DNA from: Psoroptes ovis
Lineage: Eukaryota > Arthropoda > Arachnida > Sarcoptiformes > Psoroptidae
NCBI GenBank assembly: GCA_002943765.1
Contig: PQWQ01000032.1
Span: 346,137-410,136, forward strand
DNA: 64,000 nt
Direction: 5' to 3'
Made by a program: the position numbers and the translations under genes. The notes beneath the pieces were generated by a model. That model saw only the letters and a list, made by a program, of their open reading frames with translations, searched no databases and had not been told where the DNA came from. Every line of letters starts with the position of its first letter. Positions within the stretch are counted from its first letter, which is position 1. Below are positions 36,698 through 47,886 of this stretch, piece after piece.

Positions 36698-38573
36698 ATG
36701 AAAATTGATATTAATAATAATAATAATAATAATGATAATCATCAATCAAATCAATCAAATGGAACAAACGTTAATGGTCATAAAATTAAATTTGAACACA
36801 GAGAATCATTAATTACGTAAGTACATTGATATTTGAATTGAATTGATTGAATATGCCCTCCAATAATTGATAATTAACGATTCTAATCAATAAAAATAAT
36901 GATTTTGTTTGTACATAGTCAAATCATAGAAAATGATTCAGGTTTTCGTAAATTATATTATTACATATGGATGTTTGCCATACTTTATATGATTTCATTA
37001 ATCGGTGATTTTATTATTCAGCCAAATAAATATCAAAATGAAATTGAAATATTTTTATGGAATATCAGTGATTTTCATCGATTCTTTATAATATGGTCAA
37101 TTATGAATTTGGTGATATTAATATTACATTTTATATTAGTTTTGCTCAATAATTTTGTACAATATCGACAATTATTATTGAAATTGAATAAAAGAAATGT
37201 CGAAGACAATGCGAATGATAATGCTAATGATGATCATCAATATAATATAGATATACAATTTATTAATCATCAACCAGGAAGGATAAGAAACCTGTTTGTT
37301 TGCTTAGTATATTTTTTGATATCATTTTTTGGTATATTTTCATTCACTATTTATAGTGTATTGTCATATGATCTTACAATAGTTTGTTCATTTGCAGCTC
37401 TTATGGAAATGGTTTGTAGTATTTAAGAATTTTTGTTAAGAAAATTGAAAAACTTAAAAATCAAAAATTTTATTTATTTATTTACTAGGCAAGATTATTG
37501 ATGAAATCTCATTCATTTTTGATGGAGAAAAAAGATTTATACATTGAAAAAGAAGAATTGGTCAATTGTCTTGAAAATTATCGAAATAAACAAAATATAT
37601 TTCAATCATTTTGGCGATTAAAATCACGTGCAAAATTTACAAAATTATTATATTATTTATTTGCACCAACACTGATATATTCAGATGAATATCCACGAAC
37701 AAAAAAACCAATCAAATGGTTGAGAGCTTTGAATTTTTTAATACAATTTTTGATGACAATATTTTTAGGGTTTTTTTCCACTTGGTCGTTTTTTCTATTC
37801 AAATTTATCACGAACTGGTTTGGATCCATTCCCATTGACATTTGATTTCGCGTTCAAAGTTTTCCTAAGCAGTGCCGTAATTTATTTTCTTTTCTTTTAT
37901 ATGTTATTACATACATGGCATAATTTTACAGCCGAATTATTATGTTTCGGTGATCGATATTATTATGATGATTTTTGGAATGTAGTCACATTGAGAGATT
38001 ATTATCGTAAATGGAATCATATTGTACAAAAATGGATTTATATTTATGTTTTTGTACCAATGGATGAACATTTTAAAAATCGTAGTTTGACAAATTCCAT
38101 AGTAGTATGGATATCAGCATTAATACATGAATTGATTATTGGATTAACACTGCGTTTTTTATTTCCAATTAGTTTTATATTTTTTGCAATCATTGGTCGT
38201 AAGTAATCAATCGCATTCATTGATTCATTTTTAAATTTATTTTATCCATTTTTTCAAAAATAGAATTAATATATTTTTTTGAAAATATATTCGATAAAAA
38301 TCAACATCATAATTTTAAGAATTTATCATTTATGATATCCGTATTTGTTGCTTGGAGTGTCCATATATTGCTTTATTGTTTAGAATATTATTCACGAATC
38401 AATTGTCCATTAACTGTAAGTGTATTCAATTATTCATTTTCAATTATTTTTTTTCTATTATCACAAATTATAGATTTTCATAAATATTCTTTCAAAATTA
38501 TTTGAAATAGGAACAATCGACATTCATTGAACGAATCGCACCACGTTTGATACAATGTGTGAAATTTCATTGA
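36698..38573 (+). pseudogene. MBOAT acyltransferase (SOAT-like), tandem copy 1, frameshifted
   Basis: Exons 36698-36816, 36919-37411, 37489-38198, 38264-38415 and 38511-38573 match copies 2 and 3 in number, phase and boundaries. Exon 3 is 710 nt, whereas both other copies have 709; the extra base falls in a T7 run at 37771-37777. After it the frame shifts and reads stop. With one T removed the frame would restore NLSRTGLDPF, FGDRYYYDDFWN and an active-site His in ALIHELIIGL. Both splice sites and the terminal exon are otherwise intact, so decay is recent or the base is an assembly error. The N-terminus is Asn-rich; about eight hydrophobic spans are expected. Known family role: acyl-CoA-dependent esterification of sterols or similar alcohols in the ER. 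Confidence 0.8.
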
Positions 38574-38611
38574 TTTTTCTTTTATTTAATTTGTCAATGA
38601 TTATTTGATCA

Positions 38612-38730
38612 AAGGTGAATCATCTGGACAATCACACCTGGCAACACTTTCAATCACTTTCAATTGATCAATTTCAATATTCTTACCTTGTTGATATTTG
38701 CATCGATATTTCATTAATTTTAAGTATTTT
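38612..38730 (+). pseudogene. Fragment of the ACE terminal exon
   Basis: AAAGGTGAATCATCTGGACA, ATC..CTGGCAACACTTTCAATC and CAATATTCTTACCTTGTTG align with the last ACE exon (35416-35480). The downstream ATTTCAAATT...TTTTTTGTAAAG matches the ACE 3' flank. Small deletions break the frame. Confidence 0.75.
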
Positions 38731-38959
38731 AATTATTTCAAATTTTTTCTCTCATTTTTTGTAAAGCAATCAATAACCCTCATTCATATAATAAGAAAAC
38801 GCTCATATCATTTAAATTAAACATGATTCTATAAATATTTTAATTGATATTCAACTTGTTTGCTTGTTGTTTATTCAATGATTAGCATCATCATTGATTG
38901 ATGATTATACCCTCTTATTCGAATATTTTTTCAACTTGTTACTGGTCAACTTTTACTTG

Positions 38960-39260
38960 TTATTTTTTTTCAAAAATATTTTTGCATTGAAAATATTTTT
39001 GACAAGTGTTTAAATAATAAATAAATCTTATTTATGGAAATTTTCATTCCAATGAAATTGAAAAACTTGAAATTACATATATATCTATAATCCATCAAAA
39101 TGGTGACGTATTTGTACATATCTGCAGCAATTAACCCCTTAGCATTCGAGGCAGTTATATAGCGTAAGCAAGCCAACAGCCATCTTATGGTGAGTGACAC
39201 TCACCGCTCGAGTTCTATTAAGGGTTAATACCTGATTCTGATGGATGCAAACGATGAAAA
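38960..39260 (+). pseudogene. Fragment of ALDH exon 1 (duplicate 2), split by a family C element
   Basis: TATTTTTGCATTGAAAATAT, TTATGGAAATTTTCATTCCA and TAATCCATCAAAATGG match the intact ALDH exon 1. TACCTGATTCTGATGGATGC resumes it after C3. The start codon context is changed and the frame is broken. Confidence 0.78.
39131..39228. mobile_element. Family C TTAA-flanked element, copy C3 (short, inverted)
   Basis: It runs from TTAACCCCTTAGCATTCGAG to CTCGAGTTCTATTAAGGGTTAA. It is in the opposite orientation to C1 and C2 and lacks about 60 bp of the interior. The TTAA copies sit inside the duplicated ALDH exon fragment. Confidence 0.85.
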
Positions 39261-39741
39261 ACGAAATGAAAATCGAAAAAAAAGAGGAGAAATTCGTCGA
39301 TTGGCAGTTGGAAAATACGAAATGCAACAAGTGAAAAATCAATGCAAAGCACACAACGATGATCATATCGACAAACCAACCAAAATCGAGATTGATTATC
39401 AATCAACTACCATAAGCATAATTATTTGTGTTTGAAATTTCAAATTTCAAATTAATTTTTCACCGCAGTCATTGAACGGATAGTTTTTCTGTGTGTTTGT
39501 TTGATAACAAATCAATGGAAATCAAACCAACTCAAATCAAATGAAATAAAATTTTTTAATAAAACAACATTCGAATAATTAGTTGTTGATGATGATGATT
39601 GATAGTTGATTGAAATATTTGATTGAAATGTCCACACTGAAATCTGAATAAATTTTGACTTTTTCATTTTCATTTTTACATTTGAAATTGACCAGCGATC
39701 ACATGTTGAATATAATTTCATTTATCCAAAAAATTCTCACA

Positions 39742-41544
39742 ATGAAAACTGATAATAATGATCAAGAAAATAATGATAATCAACAATCCAATGGAACGAA
39801 TGTTGGTCATCATCGAATTAAATTCGAATACAGAGAATCATTAATTACGTAAGTATATTGATTTGAATTGATTGTATGCTCTTAATAATGGGATTATAAT
39901 TGATCAACAAATTCTAACCAATAAATGACCAATTATTTTGTACAGTCAAATCGTCGAAAATGATTCAGGTTTTCGTAAATTATATTATTACATATGGATG
40001 TTTGCCATACTTTATATGATTTCATTAATCGGTGATTTTATTATTGTTCAGCCAAATAAATATCAAAATGAAATTGAAATATTTTTGTGGAATATTAGTG
40101 ATTTTAACCGATTCTTCATAATATGGTCAATTATGAATTTAGTGATATTAATATTACATTTTACATTAGTTTTGCTCAATAATTTCGTACAATATCGTCA
40201 ATTATTATCGAAATTGAGTCGTGACAATAATAATGCTGAAGCTCATCATCATGAAGAGTTACAATTTATTAGCCATAAACAAGGAAGGATTTGGAACCTG
40301 TTTGTTTGTTCGGCATATTTTTTGATATCATTTTTTGGTATATTTGTATTCGCTATTTATGGTGTATTGTCATATGATCTTACAATAGTTTGTTCATTTG
40401 CAACTCTTATGGAAATGGTGGGTAGTATTTATGAATTATTTCAAAAATTAAACATTTTATTCCATTCAATTAGACAAGATTATTGATGAAATCTCATTCA
40501 TTTTTTATGGAGAAAAAAGATTTATACATTGAAAATGAAGAATTGGTCAATTGTATTGAAAATTATCGAAATAAACAAAATATATTTCAATCATTTTGGC
40601 GATTAAAATCACGTGCAAAATTTACAAAATTATTATATTATTTATTTGCACCAACATTAATATATTCAGATGAATATCCACGAACAAAAAGACCAATCAA
40701 TTGGTTGAGAGCTTTGAATTTTTTTATGCAATTTTCGATAGTATCATTGTTAGCATTTCATCTAATTTGTCGTATTTTCGTCGCAAATTTATCACGAACT
40801 GGTTTGGATCCATTCCAATTGACATTTGATTTCGTATTCAAACTATTCATAAGTAGTTCCATACTTTATCTTATTTGTTTTTATAATTTATTACATACAT
40901 GGCATAATTTTACTGGCGAATTATTATGTTTCGGTGACCGATGTTATTATGAAGATTTTTGGAATGCAATCACATTGAAAGATTATTATCGTAAATGGAA
41001 TCAAATCGTACAAAAATGGATTTATGTTTATATATTTTTACCAATGGATAAACATTTCAGAAATCGTCAATTGATAACATTCATAGCCTTATCAATATCA
41101 GCAGTGATGCATGAAGTAATCATAGGGTTAACGCTGTGATTTTTTGTTCCAATAAATTTTCTATTTATTATAATCTGTAGCCGTAAGTAATCTTTGATTC
41201 AATTGATTAAATTGAATTTTTTGAACCAATCATTTTCCATTATATTTTGAATATATAGAAATTGTATTTTTTTCCGAAAAAATTTTCGATAAAAATAAAC
41301 ATCAAGATTTGAAAAGTATAATGTTCATGGTTATGATGTTTGTTGGTTGGACTTTACAGATGTTTCTTTATTGCTTGGAATATTATTCAAGAATTAATTG
41401 CCCGATACCTGTAAGTATAATGATCATCATCTTTGAATATTGATACATTTTAATACATTTTCTCAAATATTTATTTCAAAATAGGAACAATCGACATTCA
41501 TTGAACGAATCGCTCCCCGTCTCATACAATGTGTGAAATTTTAA
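39742..41544 (+). pseudogene. MBOAT acyltransferase (SOAT-like), tandem copy 2, premature stop
   Basis: Exons 39742-39848, 39946-40417, 40474-41182, 41259-41410 and 41485-41544 have intact GT-AG sites. The frame is clean except for TGA at 41137-41139, where copies 1 and 3 have CGT (Arg); CGA to TGA or a similar change is likely. If translated, the product is 414 residues, keeping the sterol-acyltransferase block FGDRCYYEDFWN (family FYxDWWN) and the candidate active-site His in AVMHEVIIGL, but losing the last spans. Exons 4 and 5 remain open after the stop, so the loss is young, or a shortened protein is still made. Calling it a pseudogene is an inference. Confidence 0.75.
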
Positions 41545-41737
41545 ATGTTGAAATTTCAAATCAAACTCATATCATTTAAAATAAAAATATGATTTTCAAT
41601 CGATTCAAGTGTTGTTTGTTGTCTGAAAAATTTTTGATTATCATCATTGATTAATTTGAATGATTATTTCGTTTTATTCAATTTTCTTCAATGACATATT
41701 TGTCATTTTTTTTCTCTCCAATATTTTTGCATTAAAA

Positions 41738-43245
41738 ATGTCTTTGATGAATGTTAAAATAATTAAAAATTTTATTAATGGAAATTTTCATGAAAAAATT
41801 GAAAAATTCAATTCATATAATCCATCAAATGGCAGCGTTTATGCATTGATACCTGATTCTGATGCGAACGATGTACAATTAGCGGCCGAAGCTGCATTGG
41901 AAGCATTTAAAACGTATTCCATTTATTCAAATTACTTTATAATTTTGAATTGTTTTTTGTTTTCAGATGGTCCAAAACAACAAAAGTAACCAGAGCTAAA
42001 ATTTTAAATCGAATCGCAGATATTATTGAAGAAAATTTGGATGAATTAGCTCGATTAGAAAGTGAAGATCAAGGTAAACCAATTTGGTTATCGAAATCGG
42101 TTGATATACCGAGAGCAATTTTGAATTTTAGACATTTTGCCAATTGTTTAGCATATGATTCTGATCGATCAATCATTGATAATGAATCTGGAATAATTAA
42201 TTATGTCAGTCGGCAACCAGTTGGTGTCGTTGGTATAATTACACCATGGAATTTACCATTATATTTGCTTACATTCAAATTAGCACCAGCTATAGCCTTT
42301 GGCAATACTGTTGTAGCAAAACCAAGTGAAATCACTTCGATGACAGCATTTCGGCTATGTCAATTGATGAATGATGCTGACCTGCCTAAAGGTGTCGTTA
42401 ACATGGTATTTGGTTATGGACACAAAGTTGGTGAAGCTATTGTTGAACATTCATCGATAAAATCGATATCATTCACTGGATCAACAACAACTGGTCGTAG
42501 AATTGCTGAAAAAGCAGCACCATTTTTCAAAAAATTATCTCTGGAAATGGGTGGAAAAAATGCTACCATCATATTTGATGATTTTGACAATGATTTAATG
42601 ACGATTGCCAAATCAACATATTTCAATTCTGGACAAATATGTCTTGCATCAAGCCGGTTATTGGTTCATGAGAATATTTATGATAAATTTGTTGAAAAAT
42701 TCATTGAAATTTCCAAACAATTCACGATTGGTGATCCATTTGATAAAGAAACTAAGTTAGGACCACTTGTTAGTCGTCAACATTTAGACAAAGTAATGGG
42801 TTATATTGAAATGGCTCGCAAAATGAAATTAGTAAAAATGAACTATTTAGAACCACCAAAACATTTAAATTCGAATGGTTATTACTGTGGTATAGCCATA
42901 ATTTATGACATTGAAGACGATCATTCACCATTGATGATGGAAGAAATTTTTGGCCCTGTTGTTTGTATTACTAAATTCAAAAATGAATCTGAAGCAATTG
43001 AAATTGCTAATAATACAATTTATGGATTATCAACAACTGTTTGGACACGATCATTAGATCTTATGCATCGTGTTTGTCAACAATTACAATCAGGCACTGT
43101 TTGGGGTAATTGTTGGCTCCACCGTAATCTTAATATGCCATTTGGTGGTATTAAACAATCAGGAATTGGATATGAAAGTACCGAAGATTCGAAAGAATTT
43201 TATACGAATAAAAAAACAATTTGTATTTCACTTAATCAAAATTAA
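41738..43245 (+). CDS. ALDH8A1: Aldehyde dehydrogenase, ALDH8A1-like (2-aminomuconic semialdehyde dehydrogenase)
   Basis: Exons 41738-41913 and 41967-43245 join across a 53-bp intron to 484 residues, the normal class length. Known role of ALDH8A1: NAD+-dependent oxidation of 2-aminomuconate semialdehyde in the kynurenine branch of tryptophan breakdown (it was first described as a retinal dehydrogenase). Visible motifs are PVGVVGIITPWNLPLYLLTF, NTVVAKPSE, FTGSTTTGRRIAE, the general base Glu252 in LEMGGKN, the nucleophile Cys284 in SGQICLASS, EEIFGPV and NMPFGGIKQSGIG. The stretch around 42860-42910 (YYCGIAIIYD) is more divergent than the family's GYF..PTII block. The stop is 12 bp from the stop of the convergent aminotransferase. 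Two broken copies of exon 1 lie upstream. Confidence 0.93.
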
Positions 43246-43257
43246 TAAAAATTCAAA

Positions 43258-44556
43258 TCACAAATGTGCTTTAAATAATTCATTTCGTTGTTGCTCAATT
43301 ACACTGTGTAATGCATCAATTGTTTGTCGAATTTTCTCATGATCAGCATTCACACCTAAATAACCGATACGCCAAAATTTTGGTACATTCATTCGATCTG
43401 ATGAAGATTTAAACAATGATCCACCAATAAGAATATTATAATCTTGATACATTGCTTTGATTATTTGATTACCATCAATATCATCGGGTATCAATACGGA
43501 TGTAATACCAGCTAAACGATTAGCTGGCTTCGAAACCAATAGCTTTAATCCAATATTTTCAATACATTGTTCCATAAATGCCTTGGCCATTTGATGTCTT
43601 TCGATGACTTTTTCGAGATTTTCAGCAATTATTTCCAGGATTGATGCATGTAATCCATAAAGTAGATTAATAGCTGGTGTATAATGATATTGAAACTCAT
43701 TACGATTATTGTCAATACCCCATGCTTTAGCCAATAGATTTATATCCATATAAAATGATGAAATAAGCCTTTGATCATTTGATTCATGTCGAGATTTGAT
43801 CAAATCAACAGCTCGATCACTGAAACTAATGATTGATATGCCTGGCGGTCCGGAAAGTGCTTTTTGACAGCCAGAAAATACGCAATCAATTTCCATTCGG
43901 TCCATTGAAATTTCCGTGGTACACAATGAAACGACAGCATCGACGAGTAATAAACAGCCATATTGATGACATAATTTACCGAAACCATCAAGGTTTTGAA
44001 CACAGCAAATACTTGAATCACCATGACAAATATAAATCAAATTTGGTCGATATTTTTTCAATAAATTTTCAATTTCTTTTAGGGTGAAATTTTGGCCAAA
44101 ACATTTGCCGTTATTTCGAATGATTTTCGTTCGAAAACCAAGACGCTGGCCAATCGATGCAGCCCTCGAACCCCAATAACCATGTGTAAGCGATAACAGC
44201 AATTGTCCGTTTTGCATTAAATTACAAATGGCCGTTTCCATTGCGATCGTAGCTGAACCAGTTATGGCAAATGAGTATCGATTGCTGGTTTGAAACAGAT
44301 AACGTATGCCATTTTGTATTTGTGCTAAAAGCTATAATCTTCAAATATGGAATAAATTAATCATTTCACTAAAAACATTTTTCAAAAATGACCTGACCTG
44401 ATAAAATTGAGGGTCGGTATGCGATATCAGAGGTTTTGAGAGGGACAGCGATACTTTCGGGCTCAGATTGGTGGGTCCAGGTATCATCAGCAGTTTATCG
44501 ATCGGAATAAAGTCCTGATAGCATTTGGGTGAATCGTAATCTTTTGGTTGTTTCAT
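43258..44556 (-). CDS. AGXT: Alanine-glyoxylate / 3-hydroxykynurenine aminotransferase family, two exons
   Basis: Minus-strand exons 44556-44398 and 44331-43258 join across 66 bp to 410 residues. Known role: PLP-dependent transamination of glyoxylate with alanine; arthropod members can also act on 3-hydroxykynurenine (HKT). The N-terminal PIDKLLMIPGPTNLSPKV is the family signature. ITGSATIAMETAI and THGYWGSRAASI line the cofactor site, LLLVDAVVSL holds the PLP-ring Asp, and the Schiff-base Lys is residue 210 in SGCQKALSGPPG. The terminal AHL fits the loose PTS1 consensus, so peroxisomal import is plausible. The neighbouring ALDH8A1-like gene acts in the same catabolic pathway if this enzyme uses kynurenines. 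Substrate choice cannot be told from sequence. Confidence 0.92.
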
Positions 44557-45076
44557 GTCGTTTGAATGGAATATCAGAGAAAATACTAAATCATTTCAAT
44601 GATTGAACAGTTTTGGAGAAATAAATAAACGGAAAAAACAACAAAATGCAACCAGTACAACAAATTCAATGCAACAAGCGAGCACTAATCATATCAAACA
44701 GGCCAAAAATTGATTGATTATTATCAATTATCAATGAGCATAATTTGCTGTGTGAGTTTAAATCAAATTTGGCAATTTCAATTTGCCATTCACCATCACA
44801 GACATTGAACGATAAATTTCTGTTTGTTTGATTTGATAACACAAAAATCAATGGAAATCAAACAAATACAAATAATTAAAATGAAGTAAAATTTGAATAA
44901 AACATTCAAATAATTATTGTTGATGATTGATAATAGTTGATTGTTAACTTTGAAATGTCAATAATACTGTGAAATCTGTATAAATTTTGACTATTTTCAT
45001 TTTTTAATTTTTACATTTGATCATTGATCATCAATCACCAATTGAATATAATTCATTAATCCGAAAAATTCTTACA
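44557..45076. other. Spacer upstream of MBOAT copy 3
   Basis: The 520 bp hold the 5' flank of the aminotransferase and the promoter of MBOAT copy 3. ATGCAACAAG..-type words and the TAAATTTTGACT..TTTCATTT tract are shared with the 5' flanks of copies 1 and 2. Confidence 0.55.
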
Positions 45077-47073
45077 ATGAAGACTGATCCTATTAATGAT
45101 GATGATAATCATCAACAATCGAATGGAACAAATGTTGATCATAAAATCAAAGCGAATGGTTATGGAATTCATAAAATTAAATTCAAACACAGAGAATCAT
45201 TATTTACGTAAGTATATTGATATTTGAATTGAATTGATTGAGCTCTTAATAATAATTGAATTATAATTGATCAACAAATTCCAATCAACAATGATTTTGT
45301 TTAGTGAAATCGTAGAAAACGATACAAGTTTTCGTAAATTACATAATTACATATGGATGTTTGTCATACTTTATATGATTTCATTGATCGGTGATTTTAT
45401 TATTGTTCAGCCAAATAAATATCAAAATGAAATAGAAATATTTTTATGGAATATCAGGGATTTTAACCGATTCTTCACGATATGGTCAATTATGAATTTA
45501 GTGATATTAATATTACATTTTACATTAGTTTTGCTCAATAATTTTGTACAATATCGTCAATTATTGCTAAAATTGAGTTATAATAATGCCAAAGACAATG
45601 TTAATGATGATCATAATGAAGATAAACACCTGATCGATCATCAACAAGGAAGGATATGGAACCTATTTGTTTATTTGGCATATTTTTTGATATCATTTTT
45701 CGGTATATTTGTATTCGCTATTTATGGTGTATTGTCATATGATCTTAAAATAGCTCTGTCATTTGCAACTCTTATGGAAATGGTTTGTAGTATTTATGAA
45801 TTATTTCAAAAATTAAACATTTTATTCCATTCAATATAGTCAAGATTATTGATGAAATCTCATTCATTTTTTATGGAGAAAAAAGATTTATACATTGAAA
45901 AGGAAGAATTGATCAAATGTCTTGAAAATTATCGAAATAAACAAAATATATTTCAATCATTTTGGCGATTAAAATCACGTGCAAAATTTACAAAATTATT
46001 ATATTATTTATTTGCACCAACATTAATATATTCAGATGAATATCCACGAACAAACAGACCTATCAATTGGTTGCGAACTTTGAATTTCTTTTCACAATAT
46101 TTGATCGCAACATTTTTATGGTATCATCTGCTTTGTAATTTTTTCATCGCAAATTTATCACGAACGGGTTTGGATCCATTCCCATTGACATTTGATTTCG
46201 TGTTCAAAGTTTTCCTAAGCAGTGCCGTAATGTATTTTCTTTGTTTTTATACTTTTTTACATACATGGCATAATTTCACTGCCGAATTATTATGTTTCGG
46301 TGATCGCTGTTATTATGAAGATTTTTGGAACGTAATCACATTGAAAGATTATTATCGTAAATGGAATCATATCGTACAAAAATGGATTTATGTTTACATA
46401 TTTTTACCGATTGATAATCGATTCCGAAATCGTAATCTAACCAATTTCATAACCGTATCAATATCAGCATTAATGCATGAATTAATCATCGGATTATCGT
46501 TACGTTTTTTATTTCCAATAAATTTTTTAATGTTTGCAATCATTGGTCGTAAGTAGTAGTAGTTTAATTATAATCACATTTCATATTGATCAAAAAAAAT
46601 TATCAGGGTTTCAAGTTTTAATTCGTAGTTTTAAAATTGAATTTCGTAATTATACAATTCAAAATCACATTCAAAACTGCGAAAATCAACTTGAAAACTA
46701 CGAAAATTAATTTTAAAACTACGAATTAAAACTTGAAACCCTTGTAAATTTTTAAAAATTCTTCATTTCATCGAATTTCTAGAAATGATAAATTTTATTG
46801 AAAAAATTTTCGATAAAAATAAACATCATAACCTTAAGAATTTGCTATTTATGATCTCGGTATTCATTGGTTGGAGTGTACAGATATTGTTTTATTGTTT
46901 AGAATATTATTCAAGAATCAATTGCCCCTTATCCGTAAGTGCAATGATCATCTTCAATTTTCAAAAAATATTGATACATTTTAATACATTTTTTCATTTT
47001 CTCAAATCCATAGGAACAATCGACATTCATTGAACGAATCAAACCACGTTTCATACAATGTGTGTACATTTGA
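45077..47073 (+). CDS. MBOAT acyltransferase (SOAT-like), tandem copy 3, intact
   Basis: Exons 45077-45207, 45305-45782, 45840-46548, 46783-46934 and 47014-47073 give 509 residues with no break. Known role: transfer of fatty acyl from acyl-CoA to a sterol or other hydroxyl in the ER membrane. After an Asp/Asn-rich N-terminus come a first span (YIWMFVILYMISLIGDFII), then LLMKSHSFFMEKKD, the (K/R)AKFTKLLYYLFAPTLIY block of SOAT/DGAT1 enzymes, FGDRCYYEDFWN with YYRKWN (the acyl-CoA site), the active-site His in SALMHELIIGL and a conserved end. The Asp-Phe-Trp-Asn variant replaces the usual DWWN. The intron before exon 4 is lengthened by family B copy B8. This is the only unbroken member of the local trio. 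Confidence 0.92.
46603..46746. repeat. Family B fold-back repeat, copy B8 (in intron)
   Basis: CAGGGTTTCAAGTTTTAATT pairs with AATTAAAACTTGAAACCCTTG. It is absent from the same intron of copies 1 and 2, so it inserted after the triplication. Confidence 0.85.
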
Positions 47074-47454
47074 ATTGCATAAACACACACACACAAACAT
47101 CAATAATTAAGTACAAATTGAATTGAATGTAATTGATTCATGTTTATGTGTATGTATGAACCGACAAATTCAAGTGATATTGAATGAATGCAATCATAAA
47201 CACAAACAAATAAAGACTATTGTTTACGATCATTGATTTATTTCAATTTTTCAATAATTTCTTTTAATAATTTCTTATCTTGACAACCGCATAATTTGCA
47301 CCGAAATAAAATCATCAAAATTTAAATATTTATTCGAACGAAAATTGATCACAATAAACTATTAAAGTTCAAAATTTTAAATTGCATAATGAAATGAAAT
47401 CTTCTCCGAAATTTTATTTTATTTAATCATATGATATGATTTGTATTCAATAAA

Positions 47455-47612
47455 TACAGGGTTTGAAGTTTATTCGTAGTTTTAAAGTTCATTTTCGTAG
47501 TTTTAAAGTTTAATTTCATGATTTTTAATGTAATTTTCAAATTCAAAATTACGAAATTCAATTTTAAAACTACGAAAATAAATTTTCAAAAATCGCCCAA
47601 TTTAAACTTTAA
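47455..47612. repeat. Family B fold-back repeat, copy B9
   Basis: ACAGGGTTTGAAGTTTATTC starts the left arm. The right arm (AAACTACGAAAATAAATTTT) has lost its outer end. Confidence 0.7.
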
Positions 47613-47799
47613 TCATTTACCAGCCAAGGATGTGTCATTACACATTGATTTCAATGATTTCAATGAATGCACTGATAACATTTTTTCATGTTCATTCAAA
47701 ATTTGAAATTATTTATTGGCAACAACAAAAAAATATGACAAAATTTAATAAAAATTTGATAAAATCAAAATCAGTCATTTCGAATTCAAAGTATGTATT

Positions 47800-47875
47800 G
47801 GGTTGTCCCATAAGTTGTTGCCGTTTTTTGAATGAAAAACCTTCTGAAAAACGGCGAGAACTTATGGGACAGCCT
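47800..47875. mobile_element. Family A palindromic MITE, copy A10
   Basis: GGGTTGTCCCATAAGTTGTT pairs with AGAACTTATGGGACAGCCTA. It starts 11 bp beyond the PARP16 stop codon, so it must be in that gene's 3' UTR or terminator. Confidence 0.85.
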
Positions 47876-47886
47876 AATATTTCCTC

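Larger units (their letters stand above)
38574..39741. other. Spacer between MBOAT copies 1 and 2, made of duplicated fragments
   Basis: It holds the ACE terminal-exon fragment, a second ALDH exon-1 fragment with family C copy C3 inside it, and the promoter of MBOAT copy 2. No intact gene is seen. Confidence 0.7.
47074..47886. other. Spacer between MBOAT copy 3 and PARP16
   Basis: A convergent gene gap of 813 bp with family B copy B9 and family A copy A10. No gene is seen. Confidence 0.55.

Noticed and set aside
44666..44851. Minus-strand 61-codon frame upstream of MBOAT copy 3
   Set aside because: Shared only as non-coding flank among the MBOAT copies; the frame is not kept in the other copies.
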